From Algoriphagus sp. (GTDB lineage: Bacteria; Bacteroidota; Bacteroidia; Cytophagales; Cyclobacteriaceae), in NCBI RefSeq assembly GCF_013373065.1, contig NZ_JABXIN010000007.1, positions 37,142 through 101,141 on the forward strand: a DNA stretch of 64,000 bases, read 5' to 3'. The notes under the pieces were generated by a model, which saw nothing but the letters and a program-made list of their open reading frames with translations, had not been told where the DNA came from and made no database searches. Position 1 is the stretch's first letter, and each line of letters opens with the position of its first letter. Shown one piece after another: positions 44,895 to 56,181 of the stretch. The position numbers were made by a program, and so were the translations under genes.

Positions 44895-47538
44895 GTGCTT
44901 CAGGTCTTTGCTCTTTGTAAAACTTATGAATCATCTCTGCTACTAAGCCCGTCCAACCTGTTTGATGGGAAGCGCCAAGTCCTTTCCCACTATCTCCATG
45001 AAAATACTCGTAAAACAGGATGTAGTCCTTGAAGTGAGGGTCTTTCTGGAATTTTTCATCCGCTCCAAATACAGGCCGGTTGCCATTATGATCTCGCATG
45101 AAAATTTTCATACAACGTAAAGAAAGCTCCTTTGCCACCATATCCATAGTAAGGTAGTTTCCCGAACCGGTTGGATATTCAATGGAAAAGTCTCCTCCGT
45201 AATAGAAATTAAATTTTTTCAGGGATTCGATAATGAGATAATTAATCGGAAACCAGATTGGACCTCGCCAATTGGAATTTCCACCAAACATTCGGGTATC
45301 AGATTCCCCTGGAGTATAGCGAATCGAATAGGTGTCTCCGTTCATTTTCAGAGCATAGGGATGATTCAAATGAAATTTAGAAAGGGATCGAATTCCAAAA
45401 TCACTCAAAAATTCATCTGAATCCAGCATTTTATGAAGGACACTTCGCATTCGATGTCCACGGAGGAGGGAAAATAATCGGCGCTTTTCTTTTCCCGGAT
45501 GAATCCAACTGGATACTAGCGCAGCCAGTTTAGGTTTTTCCTTCATGAAAAAGTCCAGGCGTTTTTTGAATTCCGGTAGACTATCAAATAATTCCTCTCG
45601 AATAGGCTCAACCGCAAATAATGGAATCAGTCCCACAATAGAACGAACTCGAAGTTTTTTAGCCTCCTTTCCTTTGAAATGAAAGATGTCATAAAAAAAC
45701 TGATCGTCCTCATCCCATAGGGAAATATGATCACGGGAAATATTATTCATGGCTCCCGCGATGTAAAGAAAATGCTCTAAAAACTTGGTAGCTGTAAACT
45801 GGTAAACCTTGTTAAACTCACATAAATCCAAGGAAATACGAAGCATGTTCAAGGAAAACATCGCCATCCAGGAGGTGCCATCCGCTTGCTCCAGTTTTCC
45901 CTGGTAATATTCCGCTGCTGATCGATCAAAGATTGAAATATTATCCAGCCCCAAGAATCCTCCCTCAAAAATATTATTTCCCTCACTGTCTTTTCGGTTG
46001 ACCCACCAAGTAAAGTTGAGCATCAACTTGTGCATGGCGCGTTCCAAAAACTCTTGATCTCCTATGCCATTATTTGCCTTTTTATCAATTTGGTATACCC
46101 GCTGAACCGCATAAGCATGCACTGGTGGATTAACATCGGAGAAGTTCCACTCGTAGGCTGGAATCTGTCCATTCGGATGCATATACCACTCACTGAGAAG
46201 TAATAGGAGTTGTTGCTTCGCAAATTCTGGATCAACCCGAGCAATGGGAATACAATGAAATGCCAAATCCCAAGCAGCATACCAAGGGTATTCCCACTTG
46301 TCAGGCATGGAAATGATATCATAGTTTTGGAGGTGGCGCCATTGATGATTTCTCCCTTTTTTACGTTCTACCGGTGGTACATAGCGTCCCGGATCTCCTT
46401 CTAGCCAACGTTCTACATCGTAGTAATAGAACTGCTTAGACCACATCATTCCTGCAAATGCTTGCCGCTGAATCATTTTAAGGTCGGGATCTGTTACCCG
46501 ATGCTGCAAATGATTGTAAAACTCATCCGCTTCTCTTTTTCTAGCATTTAGACATTCGTCGCAGATATGGAGAGGATGGTCTTCTAACTGATGCTGCAAA
46601 CGAAGCTTTACTTCCACACTTTCTCCTGCAGGAATATCAAATTTGAAGATCGCTGCTGCTTTTGTGCCTGTAAATTTTGGATTCAGCTTGGACGAATCTC
46701 CATGGACTACATAGTCATTGATGCCGTCTTTGGGATATTTTTTCTCATTATGGATGCCGTATAATCGCTCCCGATTGGTTTCATTATCACAAAATCGAAT
46801 ATCAGGATTCCCATTGAAAGTAATAGAGTAATTACCCGATTTGGGATTGAAGGCCTTGATGCAATTTGAACGAACAAGGTTCAGTTTTGGCATAAAAGGC
46901 TCATGCCCTGTAAACCAAGTTTTTCGAAACCAAAGGGTAGGCATTACCCAAATGGGAGCAGATTCTGGTCCTCGATTGTGAATGGTTACTTTGGCGACAA
47001 TGTCCTCAGCATCATTTTTGGCGTATTCAATGAAAATATCAAAATAGCGATCCTCCTTAAAAACACCGGTATCCATCAATTCATACTCCGGATCGGTCTT
47101 TTGTCTTTTTTGATTTTCAAGAAGTAATTTTTGATAGGGGAATTCAGCCTGAGGATACTTATAGAGCATCTTCATATAGGAATGAGTAGGGGTGGAATCC
47201 AGGTAATAATAGATTTCCTTGACATCCTCTCCGTGGTTCCCTTGGTTCCCCGTCAACCCAAAAAGTCGCTCTTTGATAAATGGATCTTTTCCATTCCAAA
47301 ATGCCCAGGCGAGGCAAAGCTTTTGTTTGTGATCAGAAATTCCACCAATCCCTTCCTCGCCCCAGCGATAGGCCTTACTTCTGGCTTCATCATGGGTTAC
47401 ATTTTCCCAAGCGGCTCCATCGGAACTGTAATCTTCCCTGACTGTCCCCCATTGTCTTTCCGTCAAATAGGGACCCCATTTTTTCCAATGTTTTTTAAAT
47501 TCTCGATCCTCTTGTAATCGTATATGTTCAGCTAACAT
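44866..47538 (-). CDS. GH63-like glucosidase (MGH1-type)
   Basis: 890 aa, no signal peptide. An (alpha/alpha)6 toroid is indicated by conserved blocks such as WAFWNGKDPFIKERLFGL near 77, PDKWEYPWYAAWDLAFH near 410 and GGNSNWRGPIWFPINYLI near 770, with candidate acids in the latter two. This matches the glycosyl hydrolase family 63/mannosylglycerate hydrolase (MGH1-like) group that trims alpha-glucosides. A cytoplasmic location suggests action on compatible-solute glycosides or glycogen-like chains; that is inference. It overlaps rnhB by 29 bp, a tight arrangement without functional sense. Confidence 0.85.
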   Translation of the reverse strand: MLAEHIRLQEDREFKKHWKKWGPYLTERQWGTVREDYSSDGAAWENVTHDEARSKAYRWGEEGIGGISDHKQKLCLAWAFWNGKDPFIKERLFGLTGNQGNHGEDVKEIYYYLDSTPTHSYMKMLYKYPQAEFPYQKLLLENQKRQKTDPEYELMDTGVFKEDRYFDIFIEYAKNDAEDIVAKVTIHNRGPESAPIWVMPTLWFRKTWFTGHEPFMPKLNLVRSNCIKAFNPKSGNYSITFNGNPDIRFCDNETNRERLYGIHNEKKYPKDGINDYVVHGDSSKLNPKFTGTKAAAIFKFDIPAGESVEVKLRLQHQLEDHPLHICDECLNARKREADEFYNHLQHRVTDPDLKMIQRQAFAGMMWSKQFYYYDVERWLEGDPGRYVPPVERKKGRNHQWRHLQNYDIISMPDKWEYPWYAAWDLAFHCIPIARVDPEFAKQQLLLLLSEWYMHPNGQIPAYEWNFSDVNPPVHAYAVQRVYQIDKKANNGIGDQEFLERAMHKLMLNFTWWVNRKDSEGNNIFEGGFLGLDNISIFDRSAAEYYQGKLEQADGTSWMAMFSLNMLRISLDLCEFNKVYQFTATKFLEHFLYIAGAMNNISRDHISLWDEDDQFFYDIFHFKGKEAKKLRVRSIVGLIPLFAVEPIREELFDSLPEFKKRLDFFMKEKPKLAALVSSWIHPGKEKRRLFSLLRGHRMRSVLHKMLDSDEFLSDFGIRSLSKFHLNHPYALKMNGDTYSIRYTPGESDTRMFGGNSNWRGPIWFPINYLIIESLKKFNFYYGGDFSIEYPTGSGNYLTMDMVAKELSLRCMKIFMRDHNGNRPVFGADEKFQKDPHFKDYILFYEYFHGDSGKGLGASHQTGWTGLVAEMIHKFYKEQRPEAHATSTLFRS

Positions 47539-47894
47539 GTAGGTTCTTCTTGAGCAGTGCCGAAATTAGACTTTTTCAATCACTTAAGCTCAAAAATAGG
47601 AAAGCTGTTTTAGTATTTTACCAATTAGAAAGAGGGGGATAGAGGATAATGGTTTTATTCAAATTCAAAACATTCAATAATAATGGCTGATTCAGGAGTG
47701 CCATATGTGAGCTTGTCTAATAATTTGTGTCATTTTTCTCCCCAATTCCAAAGAGCTGAGTTTGGTTGAAAGCGTGTAAAGTTTTTAAGGATGAAAAAAT
47801 ATTCTAATAATATCTTATCAAATTTTATTTCAGCGGTTAAGCTCGGAAAGGTCATGTTGTATAGTTTCGTTGCGAAATAAAACTCAATAAAAAT
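47539..47894. other. Intergenic region upstream of the DPP-IV gene
   Basis: 356 bp, AT-rich, no gene found. TAGTTTCG at 47862-47869 matches TANNTTTG in seven of eight positions and would give a start near 47876, 19 bp before the ATG. The rest shows no clear repeat or RNA fold. Confidence 0.5.
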
Positions 47895-50369
47895 ATGCAA
47901 CGAATACTCTTGGTTTTTGGGCTCTTTTTATCAGCTCAACTAGGTTGGGCACAAGAGCCGATTTATAAAGGGAATTACGAATTAGCGGCTAGGTTTTCAC
48001 CAGATAAGCTGGAGAAAATGATTTTTTCTACCTCGGTGAATCCGCATTGGATGAAAAAATCCGAGCGTTTTTGGTATGAATACGAAACTTCAGATGGCAA
48101 GCGATGGTATGTTGTTGATCCTGTTCGAAGAACCAAAACTGAATTATTTGATCGAGATAAATTAGCTGCCGAAATCACCAAAGTTGTCAAGGATCCATTC
48201 GATGGTCAGCATTTGAAATTGGATGATTTGAAATTGATGGATGATGAAAATACACTTCGATTTAAAGTAAAAAGCACAGCTGATGTCTTGAAGTCCGATT
48301 GGGCAGAAATCAAGGAAAAGAATAAAAACGCCAAAGACTCACTTGAGAAGAAAGTTCATACCTTCCTTTACTCCATTTCGACTCAACAATTAACTGAAAT
48401 AGAAACTGAAAAGGATCCCAAGCGTCTTTCTTGGGCCAATATTGCTCCTGATTCTTCAAAAGTAATCTATGCTAAGAATTTCAACCTTTATTGGATGGAT
48501 AAGGAAAACTTCCTAAAAGCAGTGAAGGATGAAAAGGACTCTACGATTGTTGAAAATCAATTGACCACTGATGGGGAAAAGGACTATGAATATGGCTGGG
48601 GTGGCCGAGGTGATGATAATGTGGAGGAAGAAAAGAAAAAGAATGACCGTAAACGAGTAGGAGTGCTTTGGAGTGCGGACTCCAAGCAGTTTGTGATGAC
48701 CCGTACCGATCAGCGTAAAGTGAAGGATCTTTGGGTGATTCACAATACACGTGATCCTCGTCCAACTTTGGAAACTTACAAATATGCTATGCCAGGTGAA
48801 AAAGAACAGCCTCAAACGGAGCTGTTGCATTTTTCCTTCGAAAGCATGGAGTTGAAGAAACTTCCGATTTCAACTTTCAAAGATCAAACTGTGAGTTTGT
48901 GGTCTACTACGCCTGCAGCTAATACGCGCGATGATGATTTCCGACCGGCTACTTGGCTGGGTGATTTGGATGAGTTCTATTTTGCAATTACCAGCAGAGA
49001 TTTAAAGCGAGTGGATGTTTGCCGATGGAATCTTTCTACCAATGAAAAAGAAGTTGTCATTGAAGAGCGCAGCAATACCTACATTGATTTCAATAAGCTG
49101 GAGCTAGTGGGTAATGACCTGATTTGGTGGTCTGAGCGTGATGGATGGGCTCACCTTTATCTTTATGGTAAGGATGGAACTATGAAACGTCAATTGACTT
49201 CCGGTCCTTTCCACGTGGGAGGTGTTGCCAGAGTCGATGAGCGGAATCGAAAAGTCTATTTTGTTGCGAATGGAAGAGAAAAAGGAGAAGATCCCTACTA
49301 CGAGCATTTGTACAGTGTAAGTTTAGATGGCGGAGCCATCAGCCTGCTTAATCCAGGAAACTTCACGCATGATATTGACATGAATGACCAAGCTTCTTTC
49401 TTTGTCAATAATTTCTCCAGGGTAAATACCACGCCTGTTTCAGTGTTAATGGACCGTAATGGAAACAAGGTGATGGACCTAGAAACTGCTGATTTGAGCC
49501 AGCTTTTTGCAGCAGGTTATCAATTCCCGGAGCCATTCAAATTTAAGGCAGACGATGGAATCACGGATCTCTACGGCGTGATGTATAAGCCTTTTGATTT
49601 TGACTCAACTCGGAAATATCCATTAATCCAGTACGTATATCCTGGTCCTCAGACCGAAGCAGTTAACAAATCTTTTGGTAGAGGTATGGATAGAACGGAT
49701 CGATTGGCGCAATTTGGTTTTGTGGTAGTGACCTTAGGTAACCGAGGCGGCCATCCAGCTCGCTCCAAATGGTATCACAATTATGGTTATGGAAATCTAC
49801 GTGATTATGGATTGGCAGATAAAAAAGCTGCTGTTGAGCAACTAGTGGACCGATACTCTTTTATTGACCGAAACAAAGTGGGGATCCATGGACATTCCGG
49901 AGGTGGTTTTATGTCTACTGCGGCGATGCTTGTTTATCCGGATGTTTTTAAAGTGGCTGTTTCTTCAGCAGGTAACCATGAAAACAATATCTACAACCGT
50001 TGGTGGTCTGAAAAGCATCATGGCGTATTGGAGCGAGTAACTCCAAAAGGAGATACTACCTTCATTTATAGCATTGAGAAGAATCCTGATTTAGCAAAAA
50101 ACCTGAAGGGTCATCTGATGTTGTCAACAGGTGATGTCGATAACAATGTTCACCCAGCAGGAACAATTCGAATGGCTGAGGCCCTCATCAAGGCTGGAAA
50201 ACGATTTGAATTTGTGATTATGCCAGGTCAGCGACACGGGTATGGAAATATGCGCGAATACTTCTTCTGGAAAATGGGAGATTACTTTGTGCGGCATCTA
50301 TTGGGTGATAATACTCCTCCTCCTGTTGATATGATCGAGATGCAGCGGGAAAAGCCAAAAGATAAGTGA
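47895..50369 (+). CDS. Dipeptidyl-peptidase IV-type S9 serine peptidase
   Basis: 824 aa with a signal peptide (QLGWAQ end near 19). The N-terminal beta-propeller (about 60-540) is followed by an alpha/beta hydrolase domain. The nucleophile Ser is in GHSGGG (about 667), the Asp near 746 (STGDVDNN) and the His near 780 (GQRHGYGN). DPP-IV releases X-Pro or X-Ala dipeptides. Here it is periplasmic, feeding peptide uptake. It is a single gene bounded by a terminator. Confidence 0.92.
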   Translation: MQRILLVFGLFLSAQLGWAQEPIYKGNYELAARFSPDKLEKMIFSTSVNPHWMKKSERFWYEYETSDGKRWYVVDPVRRTKTELFDRDKLAAEITKVVKDPFDGQHLKLDDLKLMDDENTLRFKVKSTADVLKSDWAEIKEKNKNAKDSLEKKVHTFLYSISTQQLTEIETEKDPKRLSWANIAPDSSKVIYAKNFNLYWMDKENFLKAVKDEKDSTIVENQLTTDGEKDYEYGWGGRGDDNVEEEKKKNDRKRVGVLWSADSKQFVMTRTDQRKVKDLWVIHNTRDPRPTLETYKYAMPGEKEQPQTELLHFSFESMELKKLPISTFKDQTVSLWSTTPAANTRDDDFRPATWLGDLDEFYFAITSRDLKRVDVCRWNLSTNEKEVVIEERSNTYIDFNKLELVGNDLIWWSERDGWAHLYLYGKDGTMKRQLTSGPFHVGGVARVDERNRKVYFVANGREKGEDPYYEHLYSVSLDGGAISLLNPGNFTHDIDMNDQASFFVNNFSRVNTTPVSVLMDRNGNKVMDLETADLSQLFAAGYQFPEPFKFKADDGITDLYGVMYKPFDFDSTRKYPLIQYVYPGPQTEAVNKSFGRGMDRTDRLAQFGFVVVTLGNRGGHPARSKWYHNYGYGNLRDYGLADKKAAVEQLVDRYSFIDRNKVGIHGHSGGGFMSTAAMLVYPDVFKVAVSSAGNHENNIYNRWWSEKHHGVLERVTPKGDTTFIYSIEKNPDLAKNLKGHLMLSTGDVDNNVHPAGTIRMAEALIKAGKRFEFVIMPGQRHGYGNMREYFFWKMGDYFVRHLLGDNTPPPVDMIEMQREKPKDK

Positions 50370-50382
50370 TGAATTAATAATC

Positions 50383-50415
50383 AAAGCCCAATTTGATCTT
50401 CAAATTGGGCTTTTG
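50383..50415 (+). terminator. Terminator of the DPP-IV gene
   Basis: A perfect 14-bp stem AAAGCCCAATTTGA/TCAAATTGGGCTTT with a three-base loop and a T-run, 14 bp past the stop. Confidence 0.92.
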
Positions 50416-50572
50416 TTTGGGTGATTTTACTCAGGTTTTTGGATAAAACAGGCTTCTACTTGAATCAAGAATATTCCCAATAAGAGTCATAGTTTTTATC
50501 AATCAAAAAAAAATTCATATCCATAAAATTTTTGGTAATTTCGTCATGCTTGAAATTAATGATTAACTATAA

Positions 50573-52795
<2,223 letters not shown>

Positions 52796-52814
52796 ATCGC
52801 ATCTCATCAAGATT

Positions 52815-52848
52815 AAAAAGTGGCTCTCAAAAGGAGCCACTTTTTTAT
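52815..52848 (+). terminator. Terminator of katG
   Basis: A 12-bp stem AAAAAGTGGCTC/GAGCCACTTTTT with a short loop and six T, 20 bp after the stop. Confidence 0.92.
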
Positions 52849-52911
52849 TTTAAAGAGTTTCTATTTCTGCCTCCAATCAAACAGGTTTCAAATTTTTCAG
52901 TTTAAAAAGAC

Positions 52912-53640
52912 ATGAGACAGATTCGATTTTTCATTTTGTTGGTATTGATTGGCAGTTTGCATTTGGCATGCCAAGCCCAAAGTGGCTCCAAAGACCCAAA
53001 TTCTCCTTACAAGTTCAAAACACCTTCTTGGGATGGAATTGGGAAAGTATACATGGGAAGAGAAATATCCCATATCATGGGCTTTGCCGGAAAAGATTGG
53101 TTGGAGCGGGATTCTCGAGAAGCAGAAGAAGGGGTATCCTTAGCAATTAATAATTTGCCGATTACCTCCAATAGTGTGGTGGCCGATATTGGTGCGGGTT
53201 CCGGCTATTATTCCTTTCGAATTGCTCCGCTGGTTCCAGATGGGCAGGTTTATGCTGTGGATGTTCAGGAGGAGGCGGTAGAATTTTTAAGGAAACGAAG
53301 CGAGGAGTTGGGTTTTGAGAATGTGAAAGCAGTGAAAGGTTCTTCAATATCTCCTAATCTTCCAGCTAATTCCATTGATTTGGCCATTTTTGTGGATGTA
53401 TACCATGAACTTGAATTTCCGGAGGAAATGCTTCAAAATCTCCGAAAATCTCTAAAATCGAATGGCAAAATTCTTTTGATCGAATACAGGGGAGAGGATC
53501 CTTCAGTTCCTATCAAGCCACTTCATAAGATGACTGTGCGTCAGGCAAAAAAGGAAATGGAAGCAAATGGATTTGAATTGATAGAAAATGGACAATTCTT
53601 AAAAATCCAGCACTTTTTAGTCTTTCAGAAAAAAGACTAA
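52912..53640 (+). CDS. Exported class I SAM-dependent methyltransferase-like protein
   Basis: 242 aa. The N-terminus (MRQIRFFILLVLIGSLHLAC) is a signal sequence: either a lipoprotein with C20 (the -3 residue H17 is atypical) or cleavage after CQA. The mature part is a Rossmann methyltransferase with motif I VADIGAGSG near 90-98, motif II-like VYAVDVQ near 114, and a late helix-strand FVDVYHELEFPEEML near 162. It therefore looks like a methyltransferase sent out of the cytoplasm, where SAM should be absent. Relatives with signal peptides exist in Bacteroidota and Planctomycetes. Function unknown. Confidence 0.78.
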   Translation: MRQIRFFILLVLIGSLHLACQAQSGSKDPNSPYKFKTPSWDGIGKVYMGREISHIMGFAGKDWLERDSREAEEGVSLAINNLPITSNSVVADIGAGSGYYSFRIAPLVPDGQVYAVDVQEEAVEFLRKRSEELGFENVKAVKGSSISPNLPANSIDLAIFVDVYHELEFPEEMLQNLRKSLKSNGKILLIEYRGEDPSVPIKPLHKMTVRQAKKEMEANGFELIENGQFLKIQHFLVFQKKD

Positions 53641-53642
53641 AA

Positions 53643-54449
53643 TTACAGGGTGTAGCCGCTTAAAATTTCTCCATCTGAAACTCGTTTCAAATAGGATACT
53701 GCTTTTCCATCCGTTCCAATTTCGCAAACTCGATAGCTGGGAAAGGGATTTCCCCAATTACCTCCAAAGTGCCCAGACCAAAGGAAGGGCTTTTTCTTAT
53801 AAAGCATAACCCCATCTACGTCATGGTCATGTCCATGAAAAATCCCCCGCACATTTGGATAGGAGCTAACCAAATCCATAAAGTCTTTACAGTCTATTCC
53901 ATGGCGGGTCCATTCGTTTTGGGAAATATGAATAAAGACAGCTACATGGGGTAAATCCTGAAAGGAATCCAGTTTTTCTTTCGCAAAATCCATATCCGCG
54001 CAAAGGTAGTCCCCAGCCTCGTTGGAACAATTCAGGAGAAGCATTCCTAATTCTTCCTGGTGAACTTCAGAAAAATTTGCAGGTTGGTTCCAAATTGAAT
54101 CCCATTCTGAAGTAGTCACGCGATCATGATTTCCTCGAGTGACGAAGTAGGGATGCTGAACTTGATCATAAACCTTTTTTACCTCAGGCATGAGTGTAGG
54201 GTCATCATGGATTAAATCTCCATTGAAGACCACAAAATCCACATCCTTTTCCCGATTAAGCGCCTCGATTAGTTTTTGGTGACTTGTTTCAAAGTCGGTA
54301 TTTGGTTGACCGAAATGCCCGTCAGAAGCTGTAATAAACTTGAATTTAGTCTCTTTTGGAAGTTGCATTTTCCCATATAAGAAGAAAGGAAGGGTCATAG
54401 TGCCGGTGGTTAGAATGCCAAGTTTTTGGAGAAAAGGTCGTCGATTCAT
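53643..54449 (-). CDS. Metallophosphoesterase with N-terminal export signal
   Basis: 268 aa. The start MNRRPFLQKLGILTTG is a Tat-like signal (RRPFLQK, then a hydrophobic stretch). The calcineurin-type metal sites are SDGHFGQPN near 43, FNGDLIHDD near 77, TRGNHD near 104, and GIFHGHDHD near 204. The class is cAMP-phosphodiesterase or phosphatase-like. Substrate unknown. It is convergent with the methyltransferase gene, with a 2-bp gap. Confidence 0.87.
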   Translation of the reverse strand: MNRRPFLQKLGILTTGTMTLPFFLYGKMQLPKETKFKFITASDGHFGQPNTDFETSHQKLIEALNREKDVDFVVFNGDLIHDDPTLMPEVKKVYDQVQHPYFVTRGNHDRVTTSEWDSIWNQPANFSEVHQEELGMLLLNCSNEAGDYLCADMDFAKEKLDSFQDLPHVAVFIHISQNEWTRHGIDCKDFMDLVSSYPNVRGIFHGHDHDVDGVMLYKKKPFLWSGHFGGNWGNPFPSYRVCEIGTDGKAVSYLKRVSDGEILSGYTL

Positions 54450-54706
54450 AATTCTAAGATAAAGAGAGGCATCTTAATATGATGAATTCCTGATGCAAAT
54501 AAGAAAAAAGAAGTGGCGATTCGCCCTGTAATTTCTCATTTCAACAAGCTTCTTTTCAACCTTCTTTCCCATTTTGGATTGGCAAATCGATTTTTCAGCC
54601 TTATCTTAAAACGCAAGATAAAAAAGGGGGAAGTAGAAAGGTTTCCAAATGATTTTTGGCTTTCAATTCTAAGAACAACAATCACATAATATACAATCAA
54701 CCCAAC

Positions 54707-56056
54707 ATGAATAAGAACCTACAGTTTATCGACCGAAGGGATTTTCTCAAGAGGTCGGCTTTGGGTGCAGCCGGTTTGGCCCTAGCACCTTCCTTATTGG
54801 CAAAAGCACAAGCCAATGGAAAATTAAGAATTGCACAAATTGGCCTTGGTGCCATGGGAATGGAGGATTTAAAAGCAATCGCTTCCCATTCCTTAGTAGA
54901 AGTAGTAGCACTTTGTGATGTGGATAGTCGCGCGATCGATAATGCAAAAAAGCTGTATCCCCAAGCCAAGACTTTTGGTGATTATCGTGTTTTGTTGAAG
55001 GAATTGGAAGATGACATTGATGCAGTAGTTGTTTCTACTCCGGATCATACGCATGCTCCAGCCTCTTTGATGGCGATGAAAATGGATAAGGCGGTTTACT
55101 GCCAAAAACCTTTGACTCATCATGTTTCGGAAGCAAGAGAAATGAAGAAAGTAGCCGAAAAGAAAGGGCTGGTCACTCAAATGGGAATTCAGGTTCACTC
55201 TTTCTATGATTACAAATTGGCTACGCTACTAATTCAATCTGGGATTATTGGAAAGGTCCACGCAGTTCGTGCCTGGTCCCCTAAAAATTGGGGTTTTGAC
55301 GGTCCCGAACCAACAGGTAGTGATCCGATTCCTGAAGGATTAGACTGGAATTTATGGTTGGGGACTGCTCCAGAGCGTCCCTTTAAAGAAGGATACTATC
55401 ATCCGGGTAACTGGCGAAAAGTGATGGATTTCGGTTGCGGAACTTTGGGTGATATGGGGGTTCATATTTTTGATACGCCGTATAATGCTTTGGAATTGGA
55501 TGTGCCTCGAACGATTCGAAATGAGTGTCGTCAACCAACTGGTTTTGGATTTCCTGAGCACAATGTGGTTACATATGAATTTCCATCGACTCCATTCACG
55601 GCCGAAACCTTGACTTGGGTTTGGTACGATGGTCCTGGAGCACCTTCGGATCATCCTGATTTGCAGTTGCCAAATGGCGATCAACTTCCCGATCAAGGTG
55701 CCATGTTTATGGGAGAAAAAGGAAGATTACTTTTGCCTCACTTTATGCAGTTGCCACGCTTGATTGTAGATGGTCAGTATAAGGAAATGGATATAGCTCA
55801 ATTCAACTTAGGTGAGCCTGTAAAGGACTATGCTGAGGAAAGTAAAAAGCATTACCATGAGTTTGTAGATGCTTGTTTGGGAAAAACTGAATGTAGTGCT
55901 CCTTTTTCTTATTCAGCGCGTTTGACCGAAACCATTTTGTTGGGAGTGATTGCAGGTAGATTCCCGAATCAAACCCTAAACTGGGATAGTAAAAAGGCTC
56001 GATTTGCAGAGAAAGAAGCCAATAAATTCCTGAAAGGCAAGTATAGAAAATTCTAA
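54707..56056 (+). CDS. Tat-exported Gfo/Idh/MocA-family oxidoreductase
   Basis: 449 aa from ATG 54707, chosen because the Tat signal RRDFLKRSALGAAGLALAPS begins soon after it. The Rossmann N-domain (about 35-165) has IGLGAMG and the C-domain is of GFO_IDH_MocA type with CQKPLTHH near 138 and FGCGTLGDMGVH near 243. Such exported, tightly NAD(P)-bound oxidoreductases act on sugars or inositol-type compounds in the periplasm. The substrate cannot be read here. A strong terminator follows. Confidence 0.88.
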   Translation: MNKNLQFIDRRDFLKRSALGAAGLALAPSLLAKAQANGKLRIAQIGLGAMGMEDLKAIASHSLVEVVALCDVDSRAIDNAKKLYPQAKTFGDYRVLLKELEDDIDAVVVSTPDHTHAPASLMAMKMDKAVYCQKPLTHHVSEAREMKKVAEKKGLVTQMGIQVHSFYDYKLATLLIQSGIIGKVHAVRAWSPKNWGFDGPEPTGSDPIPEGLDWNLWLGTAPERPFKEGYYHPGNWRKVMDFGCGTLGDMGVHIFDTPYNALELDVPRTIRNECRQPTGFGFPEHNVVTYEFPSTPFTAETLTWVWYDGPGAPSDHPDLQLPNGDQLPDQGAMFMGEKGRLLLPHFMQLPRLIVDGQYKEMDIAQFNLGEPVKDYAEESKKHYHEFVDACLGKTECSAPFSYSARLTETILLGVIAGRFPNQTLNWDSKKARFAEKEANKFLKGKYRKF

Positions 56057-56080
56057 AAATTAGTATAAACCGTATATTTT

Positions 56081-56116
56081 AAACCTTTGAGGTCAGAAAG
56101 ATCTCAAAGGTTTTTT
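56081..56116 (+). terminator. Terminator of the oxidoreductase gene
   Basis: An 11-bp stem AAACCTTTGAG/CTCAAAGGTTT with an 11-nt loop and six T, 25 bp after the stop. Confidence 0.9.
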
Positions 56117-56181
56117 GTTTAGCGGTTACTGGATTTTCAAGTCAAATTCAGAACTTAGATAATCAAGATCCCTTTAAAATC

